A stretch of 64,000 bases of DNA from Campylobacter concisus UNSWCS (GTDB lineage: Bacteria > Campylobacterota > Campylobacteria > Campylobacterales > Campylobacteraceae), in contig NZ_ANNG01000010.1 of NCBI RefSeq assembly GCF_000466685.1, positions 92,118 through 156,117 on the forward strand, given 5' to 3'. A program made the position numbers and the translations under genes. Below are positions 16,104 to 24,425 of the stretch, one piece after another (position 1 is the first letter of the stretch; every line of letters begins with the position of its first letter). Under the pieces are notes generated by a model. The model searched no databases. It had not been told where the DNA came from and was given only the letters and a program-made list of their open reading frames with translations.

Positions 16104-19022
16104 GTGATGAGTGATAACATTTTTCAAACGATAAAACAAACAATATCTAAGCATGATTTTAAAGATTTTGTGCAAAGTGTTTATGGCATAGAGTTTAAAA
16201 GTGGAAATGCTTTTTGTCCATTTCATGATCATGATCATAATACACCAAGTCTTGGTATCAATTCTGACTCTAATGGCGCATTTTTTAAATGCTTTGCATG
16301 CAATGCCAGTGGTGATATAACAAAATTTGTTGAGTTAAAAGAGCATATCTCACCACTTCAAGCAGCCAAAAAAGTTTGCGATCATTTTGGTATACCAAAT
16401 ACGATCAATGCAAAAGAGATGAGCGAAGAAGAGAAAGCAGCCTACGAAGCACATCAAGCTATTTTAAAGGCTGAAAATGAGGCTCGTATGAAAAAAGAGG
16501 CTGAGCAAAGAGCTAAAAAAGAGCTTGCCCTAAAAGCAAGACTAGCCAAAATAGCCCCTCAGCTCGTAGAAAACAAGCTTAAAAATTACGATCTCATCAA
16601 AGATCAAATCTCAGCCATCTTTCCGATACCAGGCAAAAACTTTGATCCATATAGCCGTGAGCTTATAGGATATAGCTTTGAGCATAAAAGCCTAGCCATC
16701 ATCATTAGAGACGCTAACGGCGCGCCGGTAAATATCAAGTATAGGGAGAAATTTGCCTATGACGCTAGCAAAGGCGAGCTATCAAGCGAACGAATGTCTG
16801 GCAAATGGATAGGCGAGAGTGGCGCACATGCTAGCCCATTTCCGCTAAATTTTTACAATGACTATCAAGGCAGCACCATAGTCATCTGCGAGGGCGAAAA
16901 GGATGCACTAAATTTAATGTGCTTTAACACTTGCGCCCTAACGCTTGGCGGCGTGACTGCTAGCTGGCAGGAGTATAAAGAGCTTTTAAGAGATAAGCAC
17001 GTCTTTATCTGGTTTGACCACGATGAGGCTGGATATGAAAATGCAGTAAAGAAATTTTACGAGATCAAAGATGTAGCTAGAAGCGTTCGCATAGTGCTAT
17101 TTTATATGGTAGGCAAAAACCTTTCAAAAGGCTATGACATCAGCGACTACCTACACGACAACGCCTTTAAATTTCAAAGCGCTAGCCCACTTGAGACGGT
17201 GGCGTTTAGCTGCTTTGAGCCGACAAATATCATCATAGACGAGATCTGCGAATACTTCCCAGAGCTTTCGCCAAAGCTTGAAAAGTTTAAACAAAATTTA
17301 CCAATAAAAGAATTCCGCCAGATCAAAGCCGAGATCATGGCACAAGATAGTGAAGGCAACTTCATAAACATTTTCCCAGTAAAAGGCGAACTTGATGACA
17401 AGTATGTCGATGAAGTCTTAAACACTGCAAAAGAGATAGAGAAAAAAATGGGTGAGAGATACGAGGAGTTTAAAAAGGCCTATATAAAAAATTTTCTTCT
17501 AACTGAGGAAGAAGAGAAAAATTTTGAGCGTTTCTCAAAAGCCTTTGGTGATGCCTTTAAGATAAACAAAACTATGCGAACAAACTACCATCAAACACAC
17601 GTTACAGACATGGTAGCAAGTCTAAATCAGACTTTTTTAAAGCTTGGTTATCGCTTAGGCGAATATAAAAAGAATTTGCACGTCTGGGCTAGCAACCACT
17701 TCATGCAGATAGATACAAATGCGTTAGCTAAATTTATCCATACGCACTGGATGGTAGTTGCATATGTAGATAAGAAAAAACAAAGCCGTGAAAATGTCAA
17801 TAAGATAGTTGAAGATCTAACTAGCTTATCTCTAAATTTAGATGAGATGAAATCTCACGAACCTCGGCGCGTTATAAATTTATTAAACGGCACGATCTTT
17901 ATAAGCAAAAATGGCATCATCACATTTAAAGATAAGCACGACTATAAAGACGCTGCTACTAATATCTTAAAATTTAACTATGACACCTCTGCTAAATGTC
18001 CAAAATGGAATAAATTTTTACGTGACATCATGAGCGACGAGGACGACATGAAAACGCTTATGGAGTTTATAGGCTACTGCTTTTTGCCTAGCCATGAGTT
18101 TGAAAGCTTCTTATTTTTATATGGCAAAAGTGGCGCAAACGGCAAGAGCGTTATACTTGATACCATCAGAAACTTTTTTGGCGAAGACAACGTCTCATCC
18201 CTTCAGCTTCAGCAGTTTGAAGGACACCAGCTTTGCGCACTTACAAATAAGCTCTTAAACATAGGCTCTGAGATCGATAAAAACGGCACCGACAAAGGAC
18301 AGCTAGCGAACTTAAAAGCCATCGTCAGCACAAAAGATGCCATTACTATAAACCCAAAAAATGAAGAGCCTTATTCACTGCTTCCTAACGAGAAGCCAAA
18401 GCTTGCATTTGCAGGCAACGAAAAGCCAAAAAGTGGCATCGATAATGGCGTATTTAGACGTATGCTTCTTATCGTTTTTGACAAAGAGGTAAAAGATAGC
18501 CAAAAGATCCGTGGCCTTAGCGACCGCTTTGATGATGAGCTAGCTGGCATCTTTAACATGGCGCTTGCCGGGTTAAAACGCCTTATCAAACAAAACAAAT
18601 TTACTCGCTCTAAACGTATGCAAACTGAACTTGAAGAGTATAAAGATAGCGTAAATCCACTTCGAACATTTGTTAAAGATGCGATCATTGCAGATCCTGA
18701 CTACTTTGTGCCGTCAGTGCCACTTTATAAGGTTTATCTAGCATACATGAACGACAAAGGCGGTAAGCCTCTCACACAAAAGAATTTCGCTCAAGCTCTG
18801 CGTGATGAGCTAACACTTGCTGGTATAAGTTGCTCCTATGGTCAAAAGAGGATGACACTAAACTATGCTGGCATAGGTGATAGACCAAGATGCTTCTTTG
18901 GCTTTAGAGTAAGCAGCGACAATCTCGACTTTGATAGCGTAAAGATAGAAAATGGTGGCGAGCTTATCATAAATCAGATAAGTTACTACCAAGCAAACGG
19001 AGCAAAAGCCGATGAAAACTAA
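16104..19022 (+). CDS. Phage primase-helicase (CHC2 zinc finger, TOPRIM, D5/P4-type helicase)
   Basis: This 972-aa replication protein starts with a CHC2 zinc finger (CPFHDHDHNTPS ... CFAC, residues ~38-65). A TOPRIM primase core follows, with VICEGEKDAL (~260) and IWFDHDEAG (~300). A linker domain leads to a superfamily 3 helicase with Walker A GKSGANGKSV (~673) and sensor region PNEKPKLAFAGNEKP. This is the arrangement of P4 alpha-like proteins, which combine origin binding, priming and unwinding. The start is GTG 16104 or ATG 16107. The iteron cluster immediately downstream is its probable binding site. Confidence 0.92.
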   Translation: MMSDNIFQTIKQTISKHDFKDFVQSVYGIEFKSGNAFCPFHDHDHNTPSLGINSDSNGAFFKCFACNASGDITKFVELKEHISPLQAAKKVCDHFGIPNTINAKEMSEEEKAAYEAHQAILKAENEARMKKEAEQRAKKELALKARLAKIAPQLVENKLKNYDLIKDQISAIFPIPGKNFDPYSRELIGYSFEHKSLAIIIRDANGAPVNIKYREKFAYDASKGELSSERMSGKWIGESGAHASPFPLNFYNDYQGSTIVICEGEKDALNLMCFNTCALTLGGVTASWQEYKELLRDKHVFIWFDHDEAGYENAVKKFYEIKDVARSVRIVLFYMVGKNLSKGYDISDYLHDNAFKFQSASPLETVAFSCFEPTNIIIDEICEYFPELSPKLEKFKQNLPIKEFRQIKAEIMAQDSEGNFINIFPVKGELDDKYVDEVLNTAKEIEKKMGERYEEFKKAYIKNFLLTEEEEKNFERFSKAFGDAFKINKTMRTNYHQTHVTDMVASLNQTFLKLGYRLGEYKKNLHVWASNHFMQIDTNALAKFIHTHWMVVAYVDKKKQSRENVNKIVEDLTSLSLNLDEMKSHEPRRVINLLNGTIFISKNGIITFKDKHDYKDAATNILKFNYDTSAKCPKWNKFLRDIMSDEDDMKTLMEFIGYCFLPSHEFESFLFLYGKSGANGKSVILDTIRNFFGEDNVSSLQLQQFEGHQLCALTNKLLNIGSEIDKNGTDKGQLANLKAIVSTKDAITINPKNEEPYSLLPNEKPKLAFAGNEKPKSGIDNGVFRRMLLIVFDKEVKDSQKIRGLSDRFDDELAGIFNMALAGLKRLIKQNKFTRSKRMQTELEEYKDSVNPLRTFVKDAIIADPDYFVPSVPLYKVYLAYMNDKGGKPLTQKNFAQALRDELTLAGISCSYGQKRMTLNYAGIGDRPRCFFGFRVSSDNLDFDSVKIENGGELIINQISYYQANGAKADEN

Positions 19023-19032
19023 TCTTTCTTTG

Positions 19033-19442
19033 TGGCTCACGATGATTTTAGCTAAAAATATCTACAAAGCGTCATATTTTAGGGCGTTTGATAGATGTTT
19101 TACATCTATGTGGCTCATAACTGGCTCACGATTTTTATTTTTCTTGAGCCAGCAAAAAGCTGTATTTATGGGGTTTGGCGTGCTGTTGGCTCACAATCTC
19201 GCCATTTTTGCCCCTATATTGGTTTGAAATTATTTTTTTTCTTTTTAAAAATTTTTTTATAGCTATATATATAAAAAATGGTGAGCCAAAGAGAATTCTT
19301 AAGCTATTAAATAACGATAATATCGTATTTAGATGCTGGCTCAAGAAGTTTAAACTTATGAGCCAAAGAATTTATAAAATAACGTTTTTTAGGGGTTTGG
19401 GGTGGCTCACGATTTTTTAGTGATTGTGAGCCAAGTGAGCCA
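19033..19442. other. Iteron-type replication origin (candidate)
   Basis: The heptamer TGGCTCA occurs at 19033, 19111, 19122, 19187, 19337 and 19403. Its complement TGAGCCA occurs at 19145, 19282, 19359, 19427 and 19436. Chance expectation for both orientations in ~410 bases is well below one. The pair at 19338-19364 forms a larger palindrome around AAGTTTAAACTT. A perfect hairpin ATAGATG...CATCTAT lies at 19091-19109. An A+T tract (19231-19280) free of iterons resembles a DNA unwinding element. The whole 434-base gap has no gene. Confidence 0.85.
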
Positions 19443-19456
19443 AAAAAGGAAAAAGC

Positions 19457-20038
19457 ATGAAACAGATGAATGAAACTCAGCAAAAGGCTTTTGAGATATA
19501 CCTTGAAAGTGCGACGTTTGAGAGCGATTATAAGCCTATTAGCGAAGAGCAACTAGCTTCAAAGCTCGAGGCTCTAGGGCTAAAAGGATCAAGTAGCTCT
19601 ATAAACCGCTGGAAAAAGGACTTTAACTGGGCGCAAGCTTTACAAAACAAAGTAACTCTAGCTATGAGCGAAGATAAGCAAACTAGAAATTTACTTCAAA
19701 GATCGAGCCTGCAAATGGTAGTTAAAAACACCAAGGTTGATATCGAGCGAAACAACGTCTTGCTAGCTGCTAGCTATGAGATCATGGAGAGCGAAGCAAA
19801 GCGCATCGTAGCTAGACAAAGAGAGACTGGCACACTTAGCGCCGAGGACTTTGAGAGAGCGAAATTTATCTCTACCCTCTCAGCTGGCAGAAGTGAAAAG
19901 ATGCTTGACCGCCTAGCCATCATGCCACCAGAGGCGGTTTCAGCCGAGCAGCTCTTATCTCGCCTAAATGGGGTCAAGGTCGAGTTTGAAGATGACGTTA
20001 TCGACGCAGAGGTGCAGGATGAAAAAGCTAGCTCTTAG
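19457..20038 (+). CDS. Terminase small subunit-like DNA-binding protein
   Basis: This 193-aa protein's N-terminal HTH region (ISEEQLASKLEALGLKGSSSSINRWKKDFNW) with WKKDFNW is characteristic of many phage small terminase subunits. A helical middle carries oligomerisation-like segments, and an acidic tail (EFEDDVIDAEVQDE) ends the protein. Small terminase recognises pac/cos DNA and hands it to TerL. Here it lies in the early operon directly after the iterons and far from terL (44458), so an origin-binding or regulatory role is the main alternative. Confidence 0.6.
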   Translation: MKQMNETQQKAFEIYLESATFESDYKPISEEQLASKLEALGLKGSSSSINRWKKDFNWAQALQNKVTLAMSEDKQTRNLLQRSSLQMVVKNTKVDIERNNVLLAASYEIMESEAKRIVARQRETGTLSAEDFERAKFISTLSAGRSEKMLDRLAIMPPEAVSAEQLLSRLNGVKVEFEDDVIDAEVQDEKASS

Positions 20039-20102
20039 GTTTTTACTGGCTTTTATCTTGGTTTTTGTTTTAGCGATATTTCAAAATTTAGCAAATTTAT
20101 AA
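20019..20102 (+). CDS. Very small membrane peptide, 27 aa
   Basis: The frame from ATG 20019 encodes MKKLALRFLLAFILVFVLAI and a short polar tail, overlapping the end of the TerS-like gene. AGAGG lies about 10 bases upstream. It fills the gap before the SSB-like gene. A lysine-started hydrophobic peptide could be a phage inner-membrane micropeptide, but chance cannot be ruled out. Confidence 0.4.
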   Translation: MKKLALRFLLAFILVFVLAIFQNLANL

Positions 20103-20112
20103 AGGAGAGAAG

Positions 20113-20568
20113 ATGAACGTAGGCTATTTTAAACGCAAAAGCTACAAAAACGCTGATGGCGAAGAGATCGGCTACACAGGCGGGACTATCATGATTCCAT
20201 TTTTAAGACCCATAGAGGTAGTTATGCTTAGCACTAGCGCAGAAGATAGACAGAAAAATAAAGACTTTCCAGGCTTTCAGCTAGCCCTTCAAAAGCCAAA
20301 AGGCTATGAAGGTGGCAGACAGATAATAGGCGCACTATGGGGCAGACAAAGCAAAGATGGCACCAAAAGCTTTTTAAGTGGCTACATACAGACGCCAGCA
20401 GTGCCAGGCTATAAAGTATATATAGCTCTTTTTAAGGCTGGCGAAAACGCCAAAGAGGGCGTGCTATATGACGTTGTTTGGAACGCACCTAGACGAAACG
20501 AGCAACAAGATGTGCCGCCTAGCGACGAGACTACATTTTACGTAGATGATCAAGAGATACCATTTTAA
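20113..20568 (+). CDS. DUF736-like protein with SSB-type C-terminal tail
   Basis: This 151-aa protein's body (MNVGYFKRKSYKNADGEEIG ... FLSGYIQTPAVPGYKVYIALFK) resembles the DUF736 group. The last residues, YVDDQEIPF, closely match the acidic DDDIPF tip by which bacterial and phage single-strand DNA-binding proteins recruit partners. Its place after the primase-helicase and origin supports a ssDNA-binding role in replication. AAGGAGAG precedes the ATG. Assignment is inference from the tail and context. Confidence 0.65.
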   Translation: MNVGYFKRKSYKNADGEEIGYTGGTIMIPFLRPIEVVMLSTSAEDRQKNKDFPGFQLALQKPKGYEGGRQIIGALWGRQSKDGTKSFLSGYIQTPAVPGYKVYIALFKAGENAKEGVLYDVVWNAPRRNEQQDVPPSDETTFYVDDQEIPF

Positions 20569-20577
20569 GGAGACGAT

Positions 20578-20784
20578 ATGGAAATTTTAATAAATGTAGA
20601 AGAAAGTGAAGTAGATGATTTTCTAGATATCCTAAGTGGCAATTTAAAAAAGCAAAAAATCATACATATAGCAAAAGCTATCGATTCTTTAGATGAGATC
20701 TCACTTGGAGATTTAGCCTACTATTTAGACAAAGATGTAGCAAAAGCTCTTCTAGAAGCTATCAATACTTATCATAAGGACTAG
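20578..20784 (+). CDS. Small acidic protein, unknown
   Basis: This 68-aa protein is mostly helical and acidic (VEESEVDDFLDILSG). AAGGAG stands upstream of the ATG, 9 bases after the SSB-like gene. It ends 1 base before the next ATG. No family recognised. Confidence 0.6.
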   Translation: MEILINVEESEVDDFLDILSGNLKKQKIIHIAKAIDSLDEISLGDLAYYLDKDVAKALLEAINTYHKD

Positions 20785-20785
20785 C

Positions 20786-21154
20786 ATGAAAACTTTTAAA
20801 ATTTACGTTTGTAGCCCTTATTCAGTCTTTAAAGATGACAAGAAAAAGGCTAGAGAAGTAGCTATCAAAGCCCTAGCAGAAGCCAATGAGTATTTTAACG
20901 GCGATGAAAAGTATGAGCTTTTTAGCCCAGTTTTAAACAACTCCGCCTATAGAAATTTAAGCTACCCCGAGGTTATGGCTATCTGCCTAAAACAGCTTGA
21001 TAGTTGTGGTGCTTTATTTGTCCCAAGTGAAAAAACTTGCGACAAAGGGCTCATCTTAGGCTCAGAAGGCATCAGCATAGAGATAAGGCATGCCTTTATC
21101 AAAGACTACACTATCTACGATCCAGGCGATATTCTTGCTACTATGGAGTTATAA
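20786..21154 (+). CDS. DUF4406-like (nucleoside deoxyribosyltransferase-fold) protein
   Basis: This 122-aa protein begins KIYVCSPYSV, includes FSPVLNNSAYRN, then CLKQLDSCGALFVPSE and ends GSEGISIEIRHA. These blocks resemble DUF4406 and nucleoside 2-deoxyribosyltransferase-like proteins, which act on nucleotides or modified bases. In a phage early operon it could process nucleotide precursors. AAGGA is 5 bases before the ATG. Confidence 0.6.
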   Translation: MKTFKIYVCSPYSVFKDDKKKAREVAIKALAEANEYFNGDEKYELFSPVLNNSAYRNLSYPEVMAICLKQLDSCGALFVPSEKTCDKGLILGSEGISIEIRHAFIKDYTIYDPGDILATMEL

Positions 21155-21161
21155 AAAACAA

Positions 21162-21611
21162 ATGACAACAGCAGAGCTAAAAGACGCAGCCATCTTTGTG
21201 ATGGCTTACTCATTTTTAAAGATGGATAGCACGCAGGAGTTGGGGCTATTTATCAACAAAAAAGCGAGCAAATTTATAGATGAGTTGATTACAATTATGT
21301 CGCCTATTGTGCAGCACTATCACGCCTTTAAAGAGCGCATAGATCTTCAGATAACAGCCCTTGATAACAAAGCTAGCATCTGTAAAAGCGACTTTAGCAC
21401 CACAGCGCCACAGCTTGCCTGCGACCTGCTCTATCTAAGATTTGCACCAAACAACCGCAAAGGTCAGCGTCTAGCTCCCATCCTAGCTGAGTTTTACGCT
21501 TGTAACAAAGACAAGATAGCCTACATCTTAAACAAAAGCTATGATACGAAATACCGCAAGGAAGCCGAGGACAGCCAAAGCCTTGCCTATTTTTACATTG
21601 AAAACATTTAA
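21162..21611 (+). CDS. Unknown early phage protein
   Basis: This 149-aa helical protein starts at ATG 21162 (MTTAELKDAAIFVMAYSFLK); the frame open from 21090 overlaps the previous gene and lacks an RBS. It contains three cysteines (ICKSD, LACDLL, YACNKD) and no recognisable motif. It is packed between operon neighbours with gaps of 7 and 10 bases. Confidence 0.6.
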   Translation: MTTAELKDAAIFVMAYSFLKMDSTQELGLFINKKASKFIDELITIMSPIVQHYHAFKERIDLQITALDNKASICKSDFSTTAPQLACDLLYLRFAPNNRKGQRLAPILAEFYACNKDKIAYILNKSYDTKYRKEAEDSQSLAYFYIENI

Positions 21612-21621
21612 AGGATAAACA

Positions 21622-22050
21622 ATGACGACGCAAGAAATGATCGAAGTAATGCAAGCTTACGATAAAGGCGAGACAATAGAGGTTAAACTTTTTGGAGAAA
21701 CTACTTGGGAAACATTGATTACCCCCACTTGGGATTGGCAGCTTAATGACTATCGTATAAAGCCCAAAATACAAAAATCAGAGGGCACCGGTTTAATGAT
21801 CTGGAAACGAAGCGAAGGCGAGCCACTACATCCCAAAAGTCATTTTTACCAAAGCTCATACATAAAAAGAGAAAGAAACGTAGACGATTATGTCTATTGT
21901 GACGACATCCTTTGGTATTGGGAGTATAAAGACGAAGACGGCTTTTGGCATAAAACGGATTATCGTGCAACGAGAGCCGAGATAGTAGAAAAGTTATCAA
22001 ATTTTAGCGACTTTAGCCCTCTTTACGCGCTTGGCTTTAGACTACCATAA
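21622..22050 (+). CDS. Unknown early phage protein, aromatic-rich
   Basis: This 142-aa protein has an N-terminal module (MTTQEMIEVMQAYDKGETIE ... WDWQLNDYRIKP) common in phage proteins of unknown function. The rest is rich in W and Y (DDILWYWEYKDEDGFWHK). AAAGGA precedes the ATG. No catalytic motif is visible. Confidence 0.6.
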   Translation: MTTQEMIEVMQAYDKGETIEVKLFGETTWETLITPTWDWQLNDYRIKPKIQKSEGTGLMIWKRSEGEPLHPKSHFYQSSYIKRERNVDDYVYCDDILWYWEYKDEDGFWHKTDYRATRAEIVEKLSNFSDFSPLYALGFRLP

Positions 22051-22067
22051 AAACTAAAGGATAAAAA

Positions 22068-22271
22068 ATGACACCGCTTCTACCTATAACAGACCCTATC
22101 ACCACTAAGCAAGCTTGCGAGCTTCTAAAGTGCAACGCCGTAACCTTGTGGCGCTACGTCAGAGATGGTAAATTTAGAAAATACGCAGTTACTCGCAAGA
22201 ATGTACTTTATTCTACAAGCGAGATTATGGCCTTTCTTGAGGCGTCAGCAGCCTCATCACCTAGGGTTTAA
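22068..22271 (+). CDS. Excisionase-like helix-turn-helix protein
   Basis: This 67-aa protein fits the HTH_17/AlpA-excisionase type: ITTKQACELLKCNAVTLWRYVRDGKFRKYAVTRKNVLYSTSEIMAFL. The pattern helix-turn-helix plus wing (residues ~10-58) is typical of directionality factors or small activators. It is the last well-supported gene of the early operon and could assist excision with the integrase or activate late genes. Confidence 0.75.
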   Translation: MTPLLPITDPITTKQACELLKCNAVTLWRYVRDGKFRKYAVTRKNVLYSTSEIMAFLEASAASSPRV

Positions 22272-22280
22272 GATTGTAAA

Positions 22281-22317
22281 AAATTTAAAGCATTTTAAAA
22301 GGTGCTTTAAATTTTTA
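22281..22317 (+). terminator. Intrinsic terminator after the excisionase-like gene
   Basis: AAATTTAAAGCA (22281-22292) pairs perfectly with TGCTTTAAATTT (22303-22314), followed by TTTT. The 12-bp stem, though AT-rich, is a good end for the early transcript. Confidence 0.6.
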
Positions 22318-22332
22318 GTATTGTGGGCAAAC

Positions 22333-22428
22333 ATGAATGCGATTTTAACCATAAGTGCAGTTACTATAGTTATCTTGCTTGTGATAATGGCCTATGATTA
22401 TGCTAAAAAGTCCAAGACCCAAGGCTAG
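22333..22428 (+). CDS. Small membrane peptide, 31 aa
   Basis: The frame from ATG 22333 encodes MNAILTISAVTIVILLVIMA then a basic tail ending KKSKTQG. It has one transmembrane helix and a weak ribosome site (GTGGGC). It lies after the terminator, so expression is uncertain. Similar in type to the 36-aa peptide at 14459. Confidence 0.4.
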   Translation: MNAILTISAVTIVILLVIMAYDYAKKSKTQG

Positions 22429-23818
22429 CTTATCCAAATACTCTTTTGCTAGCGGTTACGCAGCATACAAACCTATAATCCAAGTAAAACATCATAAAAA
22501 CTAAGTGGCGAACTCGCCACACCCTATAAATTTATCAAAAACATCTTTTTTTGATGCCACTAAAACACCTACAAGAGCGTTTAGTTACGATCACTAAAAA
22601 TTTAACGCAACCACCTTGATCGCAAGCTCCAACGCTAGCGCGGCAAAGTGGCTGGCTTCCCAAAGAAAATTTTTACTTATTTTTTTATAAGCAGATTAGA
22701 TTAAAGCGCGTTTTTTGGATATTATCGCCATTTTAACCGCCAACAATATGAAAAAAGTTTGAAAAATTTTAAAATTTTTAGTGTGACTGTAGTATTGTAT
22801 GGCGCAGGCCAAATGGGTTCATAGCCCCCCCCCTTTTTTTTTATCAAAGATTTTAAGCTAGCTTTGATCTAGTAAGCAGCTCACACAAACCAACCAACAC
22901 ACACGCCAGCCAAGCCAACATAGCTAGCACGCCCACACAAAGACCACTAGGCATATTAAATTGCCTCGTAATTTTTCGTAATGTCCTAACCACAAGTGAG
23001 AAACAATCCACAAATTCCCACGCATTTCGCCCAAAGCTAGCATGTCCAAGCATTCCGCATCATCACGCTATCAAACCACACAATCACAACTGTAAAAGAA
23101 ATTTTGACAGTTGAGATTTTGCACTTTCGCACTATTAAATAGCACAACAAAAATACCAAGGCTAACGCACCAAGCCAATAATCTATAAATTTCTATCCAA
23201 AGCTCACGCATCCAAGCACCACACACCATACCAAAGCTTAAAAAATAAAACTAATCTATCTTTCAAAAAGCCACTCCAACCTTAAACAAAATCGCCATTT
23301 TTCATAAAAAATTAGCCAAATTTACTCGCTCTAACCTTAAAGCACTTTTCTTTACCACAAGCAAAAGCCGTATTTTAGGCACTCTTTTATTTTTAGTATT
23401 GAAAAGTATGATTTCCATAACTAAATTTTCAAGCCATTTTTTGACCATTTTTCCAAAACTAACCTTAAACCACTTTGCCACTAAGATCACACCTCCGCCA
23501 CCAGCCAGCACATCAAAACCACACCAAAACCAAGCCAAAAGCCACAAAATGGGCTGGGTTTGCTCTCAAAAACTCACACTCTCCCCCCACTCCGACAAGC
23601 TATCTCATTACTTGCTTTGGCCGCTACTGGTGTTCGAACTTGCGCCACCGCTCCTAAGTGAAAAACCGGCTCCGCACCGCTACTTGCTTGTGATCACCCT
23701 ACGATAATCTTTGGCAATCTCCCAGTAATTGAGGCAGACAAACCTTAAACGAAACACAAGTTGAATCGGTTTGAATAAAAAATTGATAAAATTGCACAAC
23801 AATAAAAAAAGGTTAGAC
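22429..23818. other. Gene-poor, A+C-rich convergent region
   Basis: No convincing gene is seen in 1.39 kb between the early operon and the HEPN gene. It contains a GC-rich hairpin GTGGCG-AACT-CGCCAC (22505-22520), suitable as a second terminator. It also has a C9T9 tract (about 22825-22842) and then ~750 bases in which the plus strand is very poor in G (for example near 22870-22960). Short frames on either strand lack ribosome sites. A TTGAAT/GATAAA pair near 23761-23790 may be the promoter of the HEPN gene. Confidence 0.55.
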
Positions 23819-24352
23819 ATGCAGACAAAAGAACTTAATGAGCTTTTTTCAGAAGATAGACTAAAAGCATACGCTAGTGATGATGAGCATAGAGCAAATC
23901 TACTGCTTATTGGCGAGCTAGCACCAAAACTTGGTATCATCGAAATCATTACTAGAAATAAAACAGCACAAATTTTAGGAGACATGGATAGCATTTTCAT
24001 ATCACGCCAAACATTTGGTTATTGGTGTAGAGTGATAGACCAAAACAAAATACACAACGATCTACTCGATCTACGTGGATTAAATTTATCAAAATACTCT
24101 AAATTTAATCGGCAAAGCAAAAGCACTATGCTAAATTATAAAAAAGTAAAGATATGTTATTCGCTACTTCTGACCATTAGAAATAGGGCTTTACATTGGG
24201 AAAATCTATATAAGCTAAACACCGATGGCACACCGCGTATATCGACCAACTTAGATGGCATAGTAGTGGGTATAGATCCTGAAAATCTAAAGCTTTTTAT
24301 AGATGATATTTTATGCTGTTTTAATGAATATTTAAAGGGATATCTTGAGTGA
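23819..24352 (+). CDS. Abi-type HEPN protein (candidate abortive-infection factor)
   Basis: This 177-aa protein resembles the Abi_2/AbiD-AbiF family. The C-terminal half carries RNRALHWENLY (Arg121 to His126), the R-N/polar-x3-H motif of HEPN ribonucleases. Upstream are ELIGEL-type helices and IEIITRN, equivalent to the family's ALELFLRN segment. HEPN proteins of this group cut RNA and block phage growth. The ATG at 23819 follows AAAGG; the TTG at 23771 is a longer alternative. It is isolated between the early and late regions on the opposite strand to late genes, as expected of a lysogen-expressed cargo gene. Confidence 0.72.
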   Translation: MQTKELNELFSEDRLKAYASDDEHRANLLLIGELAPKLGIIEIITRNKTAQILGDMDSIFISRQTFGYWCRVIDQNKIHNDLLDLRGLNLSKYSKFNRQSKSTMLNYKKVKICYSLLLTIRNRALHWENLYKLNTDGTPRISTNLDGIVVGIDPENLKLFIDDILCCFNEYLKGYLE

Positions 24353-24425
24353 GGGCTTTAAAGCGCCCCCGGTGAATTGTAGGTTAATTATAACCGAAAT
24401 CTTATTAAAAGTAAAGGAGCTCCCA

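Noticed and set aside
19022..19420. Several 60-80 codon frames within the iteron region
   Set aside because: Rich in runs of F, I and L from AT-rich DNA and present on both strands; the repeats explain the region better.
22825..22842. Phase-variable gene controlled by the C9 tract
   Set aside because: No open frame crosses the tract and no promoter-gene pair could be identified around it.
22853..23053. Minus-strand 66-codon frame next to the C9T9 tract
   Set aside because: No ribosome site, unusual composition following from the A+C bias, and no recognisable protein features apart from one hydrophobic stretch.
23610..23705. tRNA-like sequence (GTTCGAAC loop near 23632 and adjacent GC-rich bases)
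   Set aside because: On neither strand do the T-stem, anticodon stem and acceptor stem pair properly, so it is not called as a tRNA gene.
23302..23707. Overlapping 60-100 codon frames on both strands
   Set aside because: They coincide with the biased region, overlap each other, and lack ribosome sites; treated as chance frames.
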